Of a stretch of 64,000 bases of DNA, positions 1 to 13,375 are shown piece by piece. A program made the position numbers and the translations under genes. This DNA is from Nipponacmea schrenckii (lineage: Eukaryota > Mollusca > Gastropoda > Lottiidae): contig JAUJPP010000002.1 of NCBI GenBank assembly GCA_030562195.1, forward strand, positions 1,364,001 through 1,428,000. Reading direction: 5' to 3'. Within the stretch, counting starts at the first letter, position 1. Each line of letters opens with the position of its first letter. The notes under the pieces are model-generated. The model saw only the letters and a list, made by a program, of their open reading frames with translations. It was not told the DNA's origin and made no database searches.

Positions 1-2564
1 TGAAATACAATTTCCATCAGTTGAATGGTCAGTAACTGAGGATCTTCATGCTCAAGAAGCATCAGTTGAATGTTCCACCGAAGAGTAGACGCTCGTTCTA
101 TGCCAACGTCTCTTTTTTTTTTTATACATGATAGCTTTAAATCACCTGGACGAAACTAGAGACTTTATCTCGAACTTTGAAAAAAATGCAATATTATGAT
201 AGATTGAGCATGGTTTTTGCCTTCATAATATTGTTTTGATATTTGACGGTAAACAGCTGAAGGACATGCACTTTATCATTCATTCAGACATTATTACAGC
301 TATTATCTGCAAAAAATATGGCTTTTTCAAACAGATCCCTTTTTTAAAAGGGTAAAGTACATATTTCAATGTTCTGCACCGCAATTGTTACGAAGGTGGT
401 TGACCCTCGCACAACGTTTCATTCAAAGTTTAGAAAGGATATAGCCGCCTCATTACTGCATAAAAAAGAAGCATATTTATTGTGAAACTTTATAATGCAA
501 CTCCTGAAGTATAATTATAGCTAATTGTACATGGTACTATAGGCCAGTTTTCAGATGTAAGAATGGCAAGACCAACCAGCAAATTATACAGAATTGACAT
601 GGTGATTGTTTAAATTAGGGTATGTCATGCCTTGCCGAAAGTCAATTTACAGCTTCCTTATAAAATTTAATAAAAAATTCCAATAATGTTCAGATTAATC
701 TGGTTCATTGAATGATATGAAAATGTGTCTTCGGTGCATGTCTTGTCGCATTGGATAAAAAACCTTTGACTTCGTTCAGAACTTCGCAAGGAATAAAAAG
801 TGACATTTGTACTTTGTCAACGACCTGCATGTCTGTAAATCTTGTCAAGAGACGATTGTCTGGAGACACAGGTTGGTAGAAAGTTTATTAATTCAACTCT
901 ATTGTAGAGTGTATATCTTATCTCTGGAGATATATTAAACTTGTGCCATCTCCCAATAGCAGACTTGAAACGAGGATGCTTTGACAAGTTCACTTATTCT
1001 CATCCATGTAAATGTCATGCCTTATTCTGTTTTATAACAACGGTAACTACTGATTTGGTTGGTTGGTTGGAATGTATATGACAAATTAACGTCCCTTTTC
1101 GGCAAGAGCTGATAGGCTGACTAAACCAATTGGTTGTGGTAAATCTGGATTCATTGGGTGGCTTGGAACTGTTGGGTTCGTAGTTGGTGGTACACTATGG
1201 ATGATTTAGAATCGTTCTGTTTTGGTATGTTTGCAGATGACAAGTTAACGTTTGTTTCCAGCTATTGCTTTCTGAAATCACAGACCTAGTAAACGTGGTT
1301 GTTGACAGTTGGATCTGGACATATTGGATGGCTGGATACGGCTAGATTGGTAAAGTGTTAAACTTGGAATTGCTTTAAATTTGTAAACGCCCTTTGCGAG
1401 CCGCACTTTCTACCATCTAGAGCGTACAAAGTTTCCATGTCTAACGAACGTCGTCTTGAATGAGAAAATCTCACTTCGAGCGTGTTTACAGTGATTTAAC
1501 AATCGAAATGGATTTATTCCTGTTTCGTAGCACACTACATTACTTTGCCCATCTTCGAAAGCCCAAAATGTAACATGAAGTAGGTCGTTATCTCCTTTTA
1601 CTTGCCTGTATTATAGCGCCATTATGTGCTATATATTATGGTAGCTTATGACAATACTAATAGTGAACACAAATCGGCCATTCAACGCAAACCTCGGTAT
1701 GCTAAGCATTAGTATGAATAACGTGTTCACCTCAGTTAACCTTAATTTGACCCTTAATTTGAATACGGACATTCTTTTTGTGTGAAGGAAAAGCTACAGG
1801 CGATTTTGTAATTAAGTATGTGATCGACTTGATAATATGTTGTAAGAAAGATTTTTTTAACGACAGCTCGTGGCTTGAGGCTAAGTCTCTAAAGTATGCT
1901 ATGAAGAAAAGAAAAGGCCGGTTTATGAGTGGTTGATGGTTATTCCATTATATTACAGCAAGATCAGTCCTCATCTTGAATCTAATCCATATTACAGATC
2001 AAACCTTACTCTCCTATATTTGATATTTAATAGCAATAGTAGTAATATCCCATTTAAGGATGCCACTTGGTGCATTGAGATAAGATACGAAAGCTCCATT
2101 TTTTTTTAAATAAAACATTCAAATAAGGTTAAGGATTCATTTCCTCAGATTTGGGACAATTCTCTTTTCATTATTTTTTTTCATTATTTATTTTGTATAC
2201 AATGTTTTATTTACATAACAAAATCATAATATGATATTATTGGCATTATAAAATAAGTAATATACACTCACACATTCACTAGGCTTATAAGGAAAATAGG
2301 CTTATAGGTATTTAAAATTTCGAGACGGGATAGAAAAATAACTGTGCCCATTATATTAATTTGAAGCTCCATTTTTTAACGAATGCATCATCTTTTTCAT
2401 ATGCTTTAGATTCAATACTTGCTATATTCTGTATATATTTTTATAAAGATTTTTGAGGTCAAATTGATCAGTAAATCCAAAGTGCATGTTCAACATATTT
2501 AGTTTCAAGTTAATTCTATCATTTTTAAAAAAAAATATTTTGTGGTTTTGTCAATTAGACCGTC

Positions 2565-2837
2565 TTTAAAGGGATAATTTTATGTCTTAGAATGAACATA
2601 AAATTTGAAAATTTTAAACTTGTACAATATGATCTCCATTCACCAATTAATATACCTGCTGCCATAAATAACATAAAAAATATATAATTAATCAAAAAAG
2701 CAAGTAATTATGTACTAATATGCATTTGATTATTGAAAACGCTAAATAAATTGATTAAATGTCTTAGTTTTTGAAAGTTTGCCAGATTTCTTGAGAACTA
2801 CAATTTTATGTCCATGTAGACACAGTACCATTTAAAG
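2565..2837. mobile_element. Palindromic MITE, family TTAAAGGGATA, in copy 1
   Basis: The element starts with TTAAAGGGATA and ends with a degenerate form of its complement (GTACCATTTAAAG). Inner sequence reads AATGAACATAAAATTTGAAA, then a landmark CCTGCTGCCATAAA, then AGATGCATTTGATTATTG-type sequence. At least six relatives occur in the window. The TTAA at the outer ends is compatible with a piggyBac-type target, but this is inference. Confidence 0.7.
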
Positions 2838-4984
2838 CAGTGGTGGATAGGTGTGTCGAACACGAGCCGATTCATATGACGAAAAAAACAATGAATAAAA
2901 ATTTCGTTATCATTTCAAGTCATATTATTATATCAGTAGTTGTATTATAAAAAAATGATAATATAAGCACATCCATTTTGCTAATATTTCAAAGGAACAG
3001 GTTTGATATTCCCGACGATTGAAATTTCGAGGAACACTGTTATTAATTTCTTTAACTGAAACATTATACATCATATTAATTAATTACTACGCTCTAAATG
3101 TGAATGAAAGTACTAAAAAGCCAGTGTAAACCTTCCTCAAGGCATGCGAAAAACTTAAATGAAAGTTTAATTTTTAAAATTCATTGTGTTTGCTGTTAAT
3201 GCTGTTAATGACGATCTGTCATGTTATAAAGTGTGCTATGGGGGGAATTATTGCCAGAACAACATCAGCCTTCTTTTTTTCTATTTCATACTTCAGAAAG
3301 TCTTACATAATTAGTGCATCTGGATGACTTATACGTCATTATATATCAGCATTTCTGACATGAAGGTTAAACCTGAATAACACATAGAGTCCGTTTCTTA
3401 TTGACTCGATAAAAAATCAGTAATCATTGTAGAAGGGGATAAAGAATTTTCTACTCTGCCGTAATCAGTAATCGAAATGATCAGGATTCTGTATTTAGTA
3501 ATTGGTAAGAAAAAGCCGTGGAGGATTTATTTCACTTTCTGTATCAGGAAATCAATTCTTTAAAGGGATATGGTCGTCTAGATGAAGTAAATTTCAGTTA
3601 CCCGTATATTTTATCAGAATCAAATTCGATGGTTATTCTACAATCTAAAAACATCCACGAAAGTTGAAACTGTCCGCACTTCCACCCAAGACTTATGACG
3701 TTATCAAGTCGATTGGGTCAGCTACTTGCGTCATATTTTCATTCTGAAAACTGATGCGTATGAACTGAAAAAGATCTCTAACCAGATAAACAATTAAATA
3801 TTTTGACTACGGGTACTGTACCCTTTAAAGGTTTGGAATCGCCATTTCGGCGGTCGATTTGGCCCTTAAATATAATACAAAGTTCTTTTCAACTTTCCCT
3901 CACGGTATTTAGTCTTGACATGTACTAGATATGTATCAAAATCGCTAAATTTAAAAAAAAATAATGACAAGTAGCCAGTTCAACTTTCAATAAAATTTGA
4001 AGACACTAAGATGGGAACACTATAACTGATTAACCCATCTAAAACTTTTCCGGTTCTGAAATTCAGGTATTATTGGACAAACAAATGGCGAACTTGTTCC
4101 TTTAACAATGTTATGGCCGGCCATTACCAATGACGTCATTGTATTAATAATATCAGAACATTAAATAACCTCTTTTTGTCGTTCATTAATTATTCATACA
4201 TTAAAATCAAACCATTTCATTAACTTAGAATATAATTATGAATAGAAAATAATATGAAATTGATAAAGAAACTCGAAGACCATCCTGCGAATTCTGTTCA
4301 TGTGGCTGATTTATTGACAGATGAATTGATCAGATGAAGAAAGACAGCCTGTAGGTATATGGAATGGAATATAATCAATATAATGTTCTATAGACCTATT
4401 ATCAGGTAAAATGTAGAACCATCATCGAGTCAGAATGGTGTTTATATGTCACTAGATGTCACGCTGTAATGATTACTATTTACCATGTGACTAACAGCTC
4501 AATATTTCCAATAGTCAATTCTGTTTAGAATCGGACATCACTGGACCAAATCGCGACAAACAGAATACAGGAACACAACGACTCTTATAGTAGTATTTGC
4601 GATATGACATGAATAGCTTAAAAGACCAGAGGATGTACTTGACCCATGACAAAAGGGTTATTACTATTCTTAGACCCTGGATAACAACTTTGGGTAATAG
4701 TGCTGATAATGAGTACAGTTCATATCATATTGGGAACCTGTTACGTCTCTTAGCATGGGGGGTGTAAAATTACAAATTCCCGAACTGGCCAAATTCTCCG
4801 AATTTGGTTGGAAAGACTGAAAAACGAAACTTAAGTCCTGAAAAAGGTCGTGCACAATTTCAGGACCAAGAAATTTTGCGTCTTTTCTGTCCCCTTTCAG
4901 AAAGTTTGGGAATTTATACTCAACGAATTTAGCATCGGAGTTATATTTACGGTCACTGCACAATCAACACAATAAAGTTTCAAT

Positions 4985-5560
4985 CTAAAAAGCTGAGTAA
5001 TTTTCAATACAACTCACTATCTATTTTCATACTATCTGATAGACTTAAATTACTGAATTGTATCCTTAAATTGACCTATAACACTCAGTAATTTTCAATA
5101 CAACTCACTATCTGTTTTCATACTATCTGATGGACGTAAATCACTGAATTGTATCCTTAAATTAACCTTTATAACGCTGAGTAATTTTCAATACAACTCA
5201 CTATCAATTTTCACACTATCAGACTTAAATAACTGAATTGTATTCTTAAATCAATCTATAACGCTGGGTATTTTTCAAAACAGCTCGCTATCAAATTTTT
5301 TAGTATCTAGTAGATTTAAATTACTGAAATGTATTCTTTGATTAAAGTATAACTCTGAGTAAATTTTAATACAACTCACTATCAAATTTCTTAGTATCTG
5401 ATAGACTTCAATTACTGAATTGTATTCTTTAATAAAACCATAACTCTGAGTAATTTTCAATACAACCCATTAACAATTTTCATAATATCTATCAAGGCAA
5501 CTGATTACCCTGAGTACTTTCCAACAAAATTCACAATCAATATTAATTTTCTGTCACTCG
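4985..5560. repeat. About 92-base tandem repeat, copy 1
   Basis: Roughly six degenerate units, each containing CTGAGTAATTTTCAATAC, then CAACTCACTATC, then a TACTGAATTGTATTC-type segment. Unit starts lie near 4992, 5084, 5177, 5264, 5356 and 5446, giving a spacing of about 87-94 bases. No coding potential is seen. Confidence 0.85.
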
Positions 5561-6008
5561 TATGTGAGTAATAGACAAAATACACAATCTGAACCCTTTA
5601 ATTTCATTGATAGTTTTGGGAATATTTCCATTTAAACACACACTACGTTTCGCCTGACATAAACAGAAAATTGAGCTAAAAATAACTAAGTCTGTGCCTA
5701 TGGTAATATCGTTCAAAGGTTTCAAAATAAGGCGTAGGTCTAATTTCATAAAAAAAAGTTGATAGCACAAAAGTGATAAATGATTCTAATTTTACACTTT
5801 CATATCAGACTATTACTAAATTACGATGAAAGGTATTCTGTCATCAAGATTTTGACTTGTCTTTATTGTTTACAATAGTGTCTTTAAAATCTAATTTCTA
5901 GCTTCTAGAATTAAAGAAACCAAAGAGGTAACCTACAGTAATTTTGTCGGCCATATTGAATCTCTCGCAATAAATTTCGCTTTATTCAGATACCAAATAA
6001 ATCTTAAA

Positions 6009-6508
6009 NNNNNNNNNNNNNNNNNNNNNNNNNNNNNNNNNNNNNNNNNNNNNNNNNNNNNNNNNNNNNNNNNNNNNNNNNNNNNNNNNNNNNNNNNNNN
6101 NNNNNNNNNNNNNNNNNNNNNNNNNNNNNNNNNNNNNNNNNNNNNNNNNNNNNNNNNNNNNNNNNNNNNNNNNNNNNNNNNNNNNNNNNNNNNNNNNNNN
6201 NNNNNNNNNNNNNNNNNNNNNNNNNNNNNNNNNNNNNNNNNNNNNNNNNNNNNNNNNNNNNNNNNNNNNNNNNNNNNNNNNNNNNNNNNNNNNNNNNNNN
6301 NNNNNNNNNNNNNNNNNNNNNNNNNNNNNNNNNNNNNNNNNNNNNNNNNNNNNNNNNNNNNNNNNNNNNNNNNNNNNNNNNNNNNNNNNNNNNNNNNNNN
6401 NNNNNNNNNNNNNNNNNNNNNNNNNNNNNNNNNNNNNNNNNNNNNNNNNNNNNNNNNNNNNNNNNNNNNNNNNNNNNNNNNNNNNNNNNNNNNNNNNNNN
6501 NNNNNNNN
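6009..6508. other. Assembly gap of 500 N
   Basis: Exactly 500 unknown bases. The round number suggests a scaffolding placeholder rather than a measured length. Confidence 0.99.
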
Positions 6509-7337
6509 CTCTCAATGGTCTCCATGTCCTTATTGGTCTCGATACTCTGTTAAAAGAATGTGAACCATAGACATTATATAGAATGACTTTTGTAGTCTGT
6601 AATTATCCAGTTATATATTTAGTTATCTGAAATCTTTTCAGTCGACCCTCGTATTCAGTATGAATAAATGATTGCTACAGATCAGTGAGCTTATATTGAA
6701 ATAGTTAAGCTGAACGAATTAGACCACTCATGCTTGAAAGCATTGATATGAAACTTGTATGAAACATGCTTCGATGTTTCCGTATTAATGGTTTAGTACA
6801 TTAGATGAATTGAAGCTCGTCCAGTTCTGTGTCTGCAATCGAAAATATTGAGTTCAGTCTAATGTTCTTAATGAATACATACTGTAAACCCCTCGAGGTG
6901 GTTCAAATAACCACACTCTGATAAATCTAATGAGAATTCTACTATTGAAATCTGGATAATGCCTTTCTATAATTTCTATAAAACACATGTTTATTATTAT
7001 AAAATAGAATATTTGCCTTTATTTGATATATTTTGCAATATCTATGCAATGTTGAAAATAAATTTAACTGCTCAAATTAACCGTTTATAGTTAATGATTC
7101 AGTCTACACATTTATATTATACTATGTCTCTTACCGTAAGAATTCATATATAGGCTACAATTCATTTTTCAAAACTTGATCAATGTATATCTTCATCTAT
7201 TTTTATTGATTTCTGTTTATCTATCTATTTATTCAATCAACTTATTTTCATATGATTTTTTATTATTTCGTTCAGGCATTCAGTTCATGTATTTGTTCAT
7301 TCTTTCAATAAACATTTTATTTCATTCAATTGAATAT
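6509..7337. other. Intergenic, no gene seen
   Basis: Post-gap AT-rich sequence. The plus-strand open frame that begins at 7176 has low-complexity I/Y/F/S composition, runs into SINE sequence and matches no family, so I do not regard it as a gene. Confidence 0.6.
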
Positions 7338-7485
7338 CTCGACAGTTGGAAATCGCAAAAAAAGAGTATAAGCATTTGCCGCTGTCCTGTTGAAATTTTC
7401 CTCATTGTACGTCATGGTATTTCCCGTGATTATTATCTCTTTAGGTGCAGAAGTGTCGGACGTAAAACTCCATTCATTTCATATC
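7338..7485 (+). mobile_element. 5'-truncated SINE
   Basis: It shares GACAGTTGGAAATCGCAAAA, TTTGCCGCTGTCC and TTAGGTGCAGAAGTGT with the copy at 34381-34660. It ends in the tail AAAACTCCATTCATTTCAT, also found at the ends of the copies at 31265 and 45685. The tRNA-like head is absent. Confidence 0.75.
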
Positions 7486-8689
7486 ATTTTTTTTCAATAA
7501 ACGTTTCGTGTATTTCATATATGTCTTCATATTTCTTTATATAAAGTTCATATTTTTCATTCCTTTCATTTCATTTTGTTCGTTCAATTAATCATCCGTG
7601 CTCTGCCTGCATGTTCTGTCTTTCGCCCGTTCATTCACTGAATAGATAGACATTAACGGAACCGGTCAAGTCTTTAAAACTGTAATCATGCGAAGAAAGA
7701 AAAATATTCCTTCTCCTGGTGTTGATGGAGTTCAAGTCTTCAGAAAGGCAGTGAGGCGGCAATCTTTACTGTCGTATACGGTAGTCTCGTCGCTACTTGA
7801 AGACCTATGTTTCTATAGAGATGTCTATTCTACGCCCATTTACATGTCACAATTATTACTTACAATAAAAAATAGCAGTTATACATTATTTTGATACTTT
7901 GACCTAAATTACCTTCCATAAAACAGCTTGACGGCATCATTATAAACGTGGCTGTAATGGTCGGCCATAAAATAAGTAAAATGAGCTCAGCATTATATAG
8001 GAATAAAACAGGTCTAACACGTATTATGGGTATAGAATTATCGTAAAATATATCAAATCATCAGAATATGAAAGATCATTATCTGTTTTATCACTTTCAA
8101 TAATAACACAAGCTTTATGGGCCACTACATCAACTGTGTCTTTAAAGGAGTTCTATTTATTTCTATGACATCATTGAACACCAAAGTATTAAATATAATA
8201 TATACTTTTATAATCCAAAGAAAAAAATGTCTCGAAGAATCTACATCGAACTCCAACGATTTTTATATGATTTTAAAAAAAAAATATCTTCAGTATATAT
8301 TTTGTGATTATTAACGGTAAGCCCATGTAGTATTAGATTTTAGATTTCGGGAAAAGGATTAGAGGGATTGATTCTCCTAGATTAGTTACAGACTATTGAT
8401 TTCAACATTAAAATACATCAATCCAGTATGCAAAATGATTGATTCGGGGAGATCTAATGGACATGAACATTACTCAGATTATTATTTCTTTTGTAATCAG
8501 TGACCAAAGTTTTGTAAAGATGTTCTAAATTCATCTTAGATTTCGGGGAAGTAAAAGATTGATTCTACCAGATGTACAGGCCAAGGGTGGAACAAATATT
8601 TCATTGAGAAATTGGGAAAAAGGGTCTCTATCTGTTGGATGGTTTTTCTTCTGCTCTTATCGGAAATTAGAAAAATAATACTGTATACA
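7486..8689. other. Intergenic, no gene seen
   Basis: AT-rich sequence with two short plus-strand open frames (7688-7894 and 8117-8314), neither with a recognisable domain or splice context. The segment 8330-8580 repeats the word GATTTCGGGGAAGTAAAAG-like twice, suggesting old repeat debris. Confidence 0.5.
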
Positions 8690-10060
8690 GATTGTTGTTA
8701 GTTTGCTACAAAAAGATTGTCTTTTAAGTTCTGATTTTTTGGAATATGCCACTATCATTTTCTGTTTTTAGACATGTGGGGATTTCTCTTAAAGACTCTT
8801 ATAATGTGCATGAACTATCTTGCTTTCTTTATTACTGGTTGTATTGAAGGGGACGACAAAGACCATGTAGGTCTTGCTGTAGTTAATATACCAATCCAAT
8901 CTAGATTGATGGAATTTGGTAATCTTCCCGCACGTCCATTTCTATGCGCTCAATTGAGGTTAAGGCCTGTTTATACTGAGGGCGAACGCGACAGCGAACG
9001 TGGCAACTGCGACTTTTCGCGCGACTTTCCGCACGAAACATCGTTCGTATTAAAAGCGGCGATACGCGCGGTAATTCACAGGTGAAACGAACTCATTTCT
9101 GAGTTGGCCTATAGACTATCCTATTTGTTTCCATATTTCCTCCTTCTTGTCGATATCTTTAAAGTTTTTTATCATAAATAATGGGATGCTTCTCGATTAA
9201 CAGAATCAGCTCTTCTGTTTTGTCTCCTGCCATGACGAAGCAGTTTCCACGAGTGGACTGACACAGCGAGGTGTGACTTTTGACCTCACACTCTGATTGG
9301 CTGATAAAAATAGTTCGCGCGGTCTTTTCCTAAAAATTCGCTTTGGAGGCAATCTCCGCGGTGTTCCGCGCGAACACAAATTCGGTCGGGTCCGTGTTTC
9401 CCGTTAGTATAAACGACCTCATTTGAAATCAAGTTAAACAATGTTCGTGTTCGTGGTCGCTGTCGCGTTCGCCCTCAGTATAAACGGGCCTTTAGGGTGA
9501 GATCGTCGAGTGAATGTTCGTTAAGATTATAATGATTAGAAACGGGCTTGTCTTTTTTTTAATTTAATATCTATTCTGTGAGCATTAAAATGAGTGAGTA
9601 AATTGTTCTTTGTTTCTCCGACATATTATTTGCGGGACATTTTTTACATGAAATTTAATATATTACATTCGAGTTTTCACGTGTTATATGCTCCTTGATC
9701 GGGTATCTTTTATTCGCAGAGTTACTGATATAAAAGGACATGGATGGGACACTTATTCTCGGAGGTACTTCGGTCTATTTTCAGCTGCTATCTGTAGAAG
9801 TAGAAATCTGCTAAAGCAGATTTTAAAAATTTGGAGTACCTTCGCTCTTTCAGTTTTGAGAAAACAATCAAAAATCCTGTGCAAATTTGGTAAAATCGTA
9901 AAACTTGTGCCTTATTCCAGAAAAGGTATGTTTTGGATGAAATGAGCTCTTATGCAAAAGTTGATGAGTATCAGTTTCTTTAAAATACACCTTAATGTGT
10001 AGTTTATTAGTTTCTGCTATGGAATCTCCTTTGAAGAGAGTGGTATCTACCACTAGTAGT
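8690..10060 (-). pseudogene. Penelope-like retroelement fragment (RT C-terminus plus GIY-YIG endonuclease)
   Basis: On the minus strand, 10053-9868 encodes TLFKGDSIAETNKLHIKVYF followed by HQLLHKSSFHPKHTFSG, a signature I associate with the region after the reverse-transcriptase core in Penelope-like proteins. Downstream (9660-8690) the DNA is collinear with the GIY-YIG endonuclease fragment at 27070-27640, sharing TTGTTCTTTGTTTCTCC and GGGTATCTTTTATTCG. The reading frame is broken, and a 529-base MITE sits inside the endonuclease part. The element is therefore dead and 5'-truncated; the RT core itself is not present. Confidence 0.7.
8963..9491. mobile_element. Harbinger-like MITE nested in the Penelope fragment
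   Basis: A 529-base GC-richer insertion has inverted ends of about 36 bases: left AGGCCTGTTTATACTGAGGG, right complement AGGCCCGTTTATACTGAGGG, continuing as CGAACGCGACAGCGA with one mismatch overall. It is flanked by TTA on both sides (8960-8962 and 9492-9494). The related sequence at 27358-27375 reads straight across the site with a single TTA, giving an internal empty-site comparison. A 3-base TTA/TAA duplication is the hallmark of PIF/Harbinger transposons. No transposase is encoded. Confidence 0.85.
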
Positions 10061-10242
10061 AATTAAGTTTAAATAAGAATATTGATCAGATAAGATAAGA
10101 TAAGTTTATTAATATAAATGAGCTTTAAGATAATTATCTTGTAGCTCTACATACAATTAATATACAATTCACATATAAATAAAAAAAAAGAAAAAAAGGA
10201 AAGATAGCAAAAATCAAATATAGATACATATATACACACTTA

Positions 10243-10866
10243 TTATGGAAGAGCACTGTCTACAAGTTCGTTTCTTCTTTTGAATGAATAAAAAATAAAT
10301 TTAGATAATGAATTTAAAATCAATCTGGAGTTTGACGACATAATTGAGATGAATTTATCAATTGAAGGATATTTACAATAATATTTTGGGAGGTACCGAA
10401 TTCTAAGATCATTATATATGGGACAAATTAAAAGGAAATGAAGCTCGTCTTCTATTGCATTTAAATTACAGACTGTACACAATCGGGTGGATCTTTTGGC
10501 TTTCACAAATCTACCACTTTCAATATTTAGGCAATGTGAGCTGCACCTAAAGCGTGATAATGCTATGCGATATTTTTCTATATGAACATATTGTAAATAG
10601 GGTTGCATTTTAAAATCAAAGGTGAATAGATTATAATAAAATAATTTGATACTTTCATTTTTCGAGCTATTCCATACTTGTACACTTTGGTCCAGGAGCC
10701 TTTGGTTTAAGATATAAAGTACATGTTTAGAGTTAATATAGTCTTGATAATCCCATAATACACTTAAACCTAACGTGTCTAATAGACATTTTAATTTATA
10801 ACACCAATTATCCCCTCGTCTGCAGTTAGCTGATGTTCTAACTGATTTGTAGATAAAACGTAACAA
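10243..10866 (-). pseudogene. LINE C-terminal region
   Basis: A 207-residue frame carries the characteristic series RFRCSSHCLNIESGRF, then RLCTVCNLNAIEDELHFLL and CPIYNDLR. This is the cysteine/histidine-bearing C-terminal region found after the RT in many invertebrate LINE proteins. The methionine at its start is internal to the old ORF, not a true start. Confidence 0.8.
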
Positions 10867-10886
10867 GCTATCATATTGCAGAAGGT

Positions 10887-12433
10887 CTACCCAGTATTTA
10901 AAAATAAGTATGATTTTGATCCTTTAGCTGCAATTGCTTTCTGAGCAGTGTTAAATTTGCCATTCATACTGAGTTCGATACCCAAATAATTGAAAGATTT
11001 TACAATTTCTAAGGGTTGGTTGTTATAGTAAAAATCATAATTTGCAACCGAGTGTCCTTTTTGGAAAACCATAACTTTAGATTTATGTATATTTACTTCG
11101 AGCTTCCATTTGTCACAATAATTTTTCAAGTTCTCTAATTGCCTTTGTAAGCCGACTTGTGAAAGTGAAAGTAAGGTGGTATCGTCTGCATACATCAAAC
11201 ATGGAATTATCACATTGTTAATAATTACAGGATCTAATGTGTTTTCACATAAAAATTCATCAAAATCATTTAAGTACAATAAAAATAGCAATGGAGATAA
11301 ATTGTCTCCTTGTTTTACTCCAGACAATGAGTTAATGGGCTTTGACCTTTGACATCGGTATTTTACACATAGCTCTATTTTACTATACATAGATGAGATA
11401 GATGTTAACATTTTTGTACTAATACCGTAAGATTCTAGTTTAGCTATCAATAATTTACGATCTATTTTATCAAAACATTTTGAATAATCTATAAAGGCAC
11501 AGAATACCTTACTACCTTCTGCTAAATATTTTGATACAATTAATTGAAGAATAAAAATACAATCTATGGTACTTTTGTTTTTCTGGAATCCAAATTGCAT
11601 ATTAGTGAGAAAAGAATGACTATCTGTCCAAGACAGGATCCTGTCATTAAGTAGCATAGAATACAATTTGGCTAGTACATTCATAATTGTAATTGCTCTG
11701 TAGTTGTTAGCGTCGTTTTTGCAGCCTTTCTTAGGCACTGGCACATTGCCCAATTTGATGGATATAATCCATTATCATAGATACAGTTAAATAAAGAGCA
11801 TATTGGACCTTGGAGTAAACTATTGAGATGTTTGACCACCTCTGGGATAATGCCATCGTTGCCAGAACTTTTACCATTTTTTAGTTTTTTAATTGCCTTT
11901 TCAATTTCAAGAATCGTGAATTTGGAATCCAGTGTGGAGTGGGCAACAAAAGATGACGGAATCCAAAGTGGGCCAACTTCTGAAAAGGAAGGGGAGTTAT
12001 CATAAATTTCTCTAAAGTGCAGGTAAAAATCATTAGAGGTTAATGAACTTGTTTCTACCTTAACGTCTTTATAATATCTTGAAATCTGTTTCCAGAATTC
12101 TTTTGGGTTTGACATAGCTTTTTCACATATTTCTTTTCCTTTGTTGATTTTGTAACGCGCTTTAGAGAATTTTAAAGTTTTATTATACCCAGTTCGGGCT
12201 AGAACCATATTTGTTTTGTTTTTTGCACTTTTGATTTTGTTATATGTATTTCGACTATTAATAAATAACTCTCTCGAGGTGTGACATGACTTATCAAACC
12301 ATGCATTTGATTTCTTAGTTGGAATCTGTTTATTTTTTGAAAAACTAGCATTAATACCTAGAACTGTATAGGCTCGCTCAAAAATTTCATTACTTATAGC
12401 ACCAGTTAGATCATCTAAAGTCGATTGATTCAC
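10887..12433 (-). pseudogene. LINE reverse transcriptase, two overlapping frames
   Basis: The first piece (12433-11681) is the linker and RT entry, with KLKNGKSSGNDGIIPEVVK. The second piece (11753-10887) has NYRAITIMN, AFIDYSKCFDKIDRKLL (catalytic block A), GVKQGDNLSPLLF and MYADDTTLLS with the YADD catalytic pair. The two pieces overlap between 11681 and 11753 in different frames, so one indel broke a once continuous ORF. The second piece stops at 10887 next to an internal deletion. Confidence 0.9.
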
Positions 12434-13375
12434 GATGCATGGAATGTGAGAGTATTATCGGTTGTAAATGATGCGTAAAGCTCAGAAGTTTTGTCAGAGT
12501 TCCATTTTAACAATCTTTGACTGCATACCTGGTCGGGGGGTGAAGAATTACGAACACTATTTAATATTTTAGACTTCTGTGAAAAACGTAGCTCAAGATG
12601 GAGTGGTGTATGGTCCGAGTACACTTCAAGGTTTAATATATTAAAGTTAACGACCGATGAGAGAAATATTGGGTTAATCAAAGCATAATCTATAACACTA
12701 GATCCGTTTGGAGTAAAACATGTAAAGGAACCGGCCTCTAGTCTTCCCTTTAAAATGCAAAGTTCAGTGTTTTTGCACGTTTGTAATAGTTTAAGACCAA
12801 GAGAGTTAGTGCAATTATCACATGAGCGTCTATTCACTAAATCAATATCAGTATTAAGGAATTGGTGTGGTGGGAATGTATCTTTGATAGTTTCTGGAAT
12901 AGTGCTCGTTCTAGCGTTAAAATCACCTATTACAACAAAAATGCCCAGATTTCTATATTTCAAACTATACAGCTCAATCTGGCTAAAGAGATCATTGTCT
13001 ATGTATTTATAATAATTAGATCGTTCATGCGGTATATATACACAACATAGGTAAATATCATTGTTCTTTTGATTAATTTTTGAGAGTTCCAACTTTAGAA
13101 CCACTATGCCATGTTCACATGTATCCAAACAAGATGCAAGCTTACAGAACTTATCTTTTATGAAGATAGCCAAGCAACCACTGCTTTGCGATTTTCGACG
13201 ATTTATAGTAAAACATTTAAAACCATCCAGGATAGGTGGAGTACGGTTAAAACCAGTATGAACCAATGAAATCACATCGTGGTTCTTTAACATATGAACA
13301 AAATCATCGTCAAGTAATTTTCGTCTAAGACCACCATTTAAATTCCAACTTAATATCGACAGTTTTTCTTCCTCG
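12430..13375 (-). pseudogene. LINE endonuclease domain
   Basis: Reading from 13375 downward gives LSILSWNLNGGLRRKL, then (from the first methionine at 13293) a domain with GDFNART (the Mg-binding motif) and DYALINP and SDHTPLHLEL near its C-terminal end. These are the ordered motifs of the exonuclease-endonuclease-phosphatase fold used by LINEs to nick target DNA. An in-frame stop closes it at 12430, where the RT frame takes over one base out. Confidence 0.88.

Larger units (their letters stand above)
1..5997. repeat. Long duplicated block, copy 1
   Basis: Position 1 aligns with 17849, position 3181 with about 21451, and the end near 5997 with about 25996. Runs of tens to hundreds of bases are near identical, broken by small indels and substitutions. 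The window starts inside this copy, so its true left end is not visible. Similarity stops about 11 bases before the N gap at 6009. No gene was recognised in it; short open frames, such as a minus-strand one at 5543-5770, also occur in copy 2 but resemble no known family. It contains one palindromic MITE and a roughly 92-base tandem array. It may be a real segmental duplication or a second haplotype left in the assembly. Confidence 0.9.

Noticed and set aside
5543..5770. Minus-strand frame conserved in both duplicates (also 25603-25800)
   Set aside because: Conservation is explained by the duplication itself; the frame has different ends in the two copies and no recognised domain.
5982..6525. 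Minus-strand open frames of more than 170 residues over the N run
   Set aside because: They consist of unknown bases only; nothing supports a protein.
8774..9085. 103-residue plus-strand frame
   Set aside because: It runs antisense to a Penelope fragment and into the nested MITE; the composition changes abruptly at 8963.
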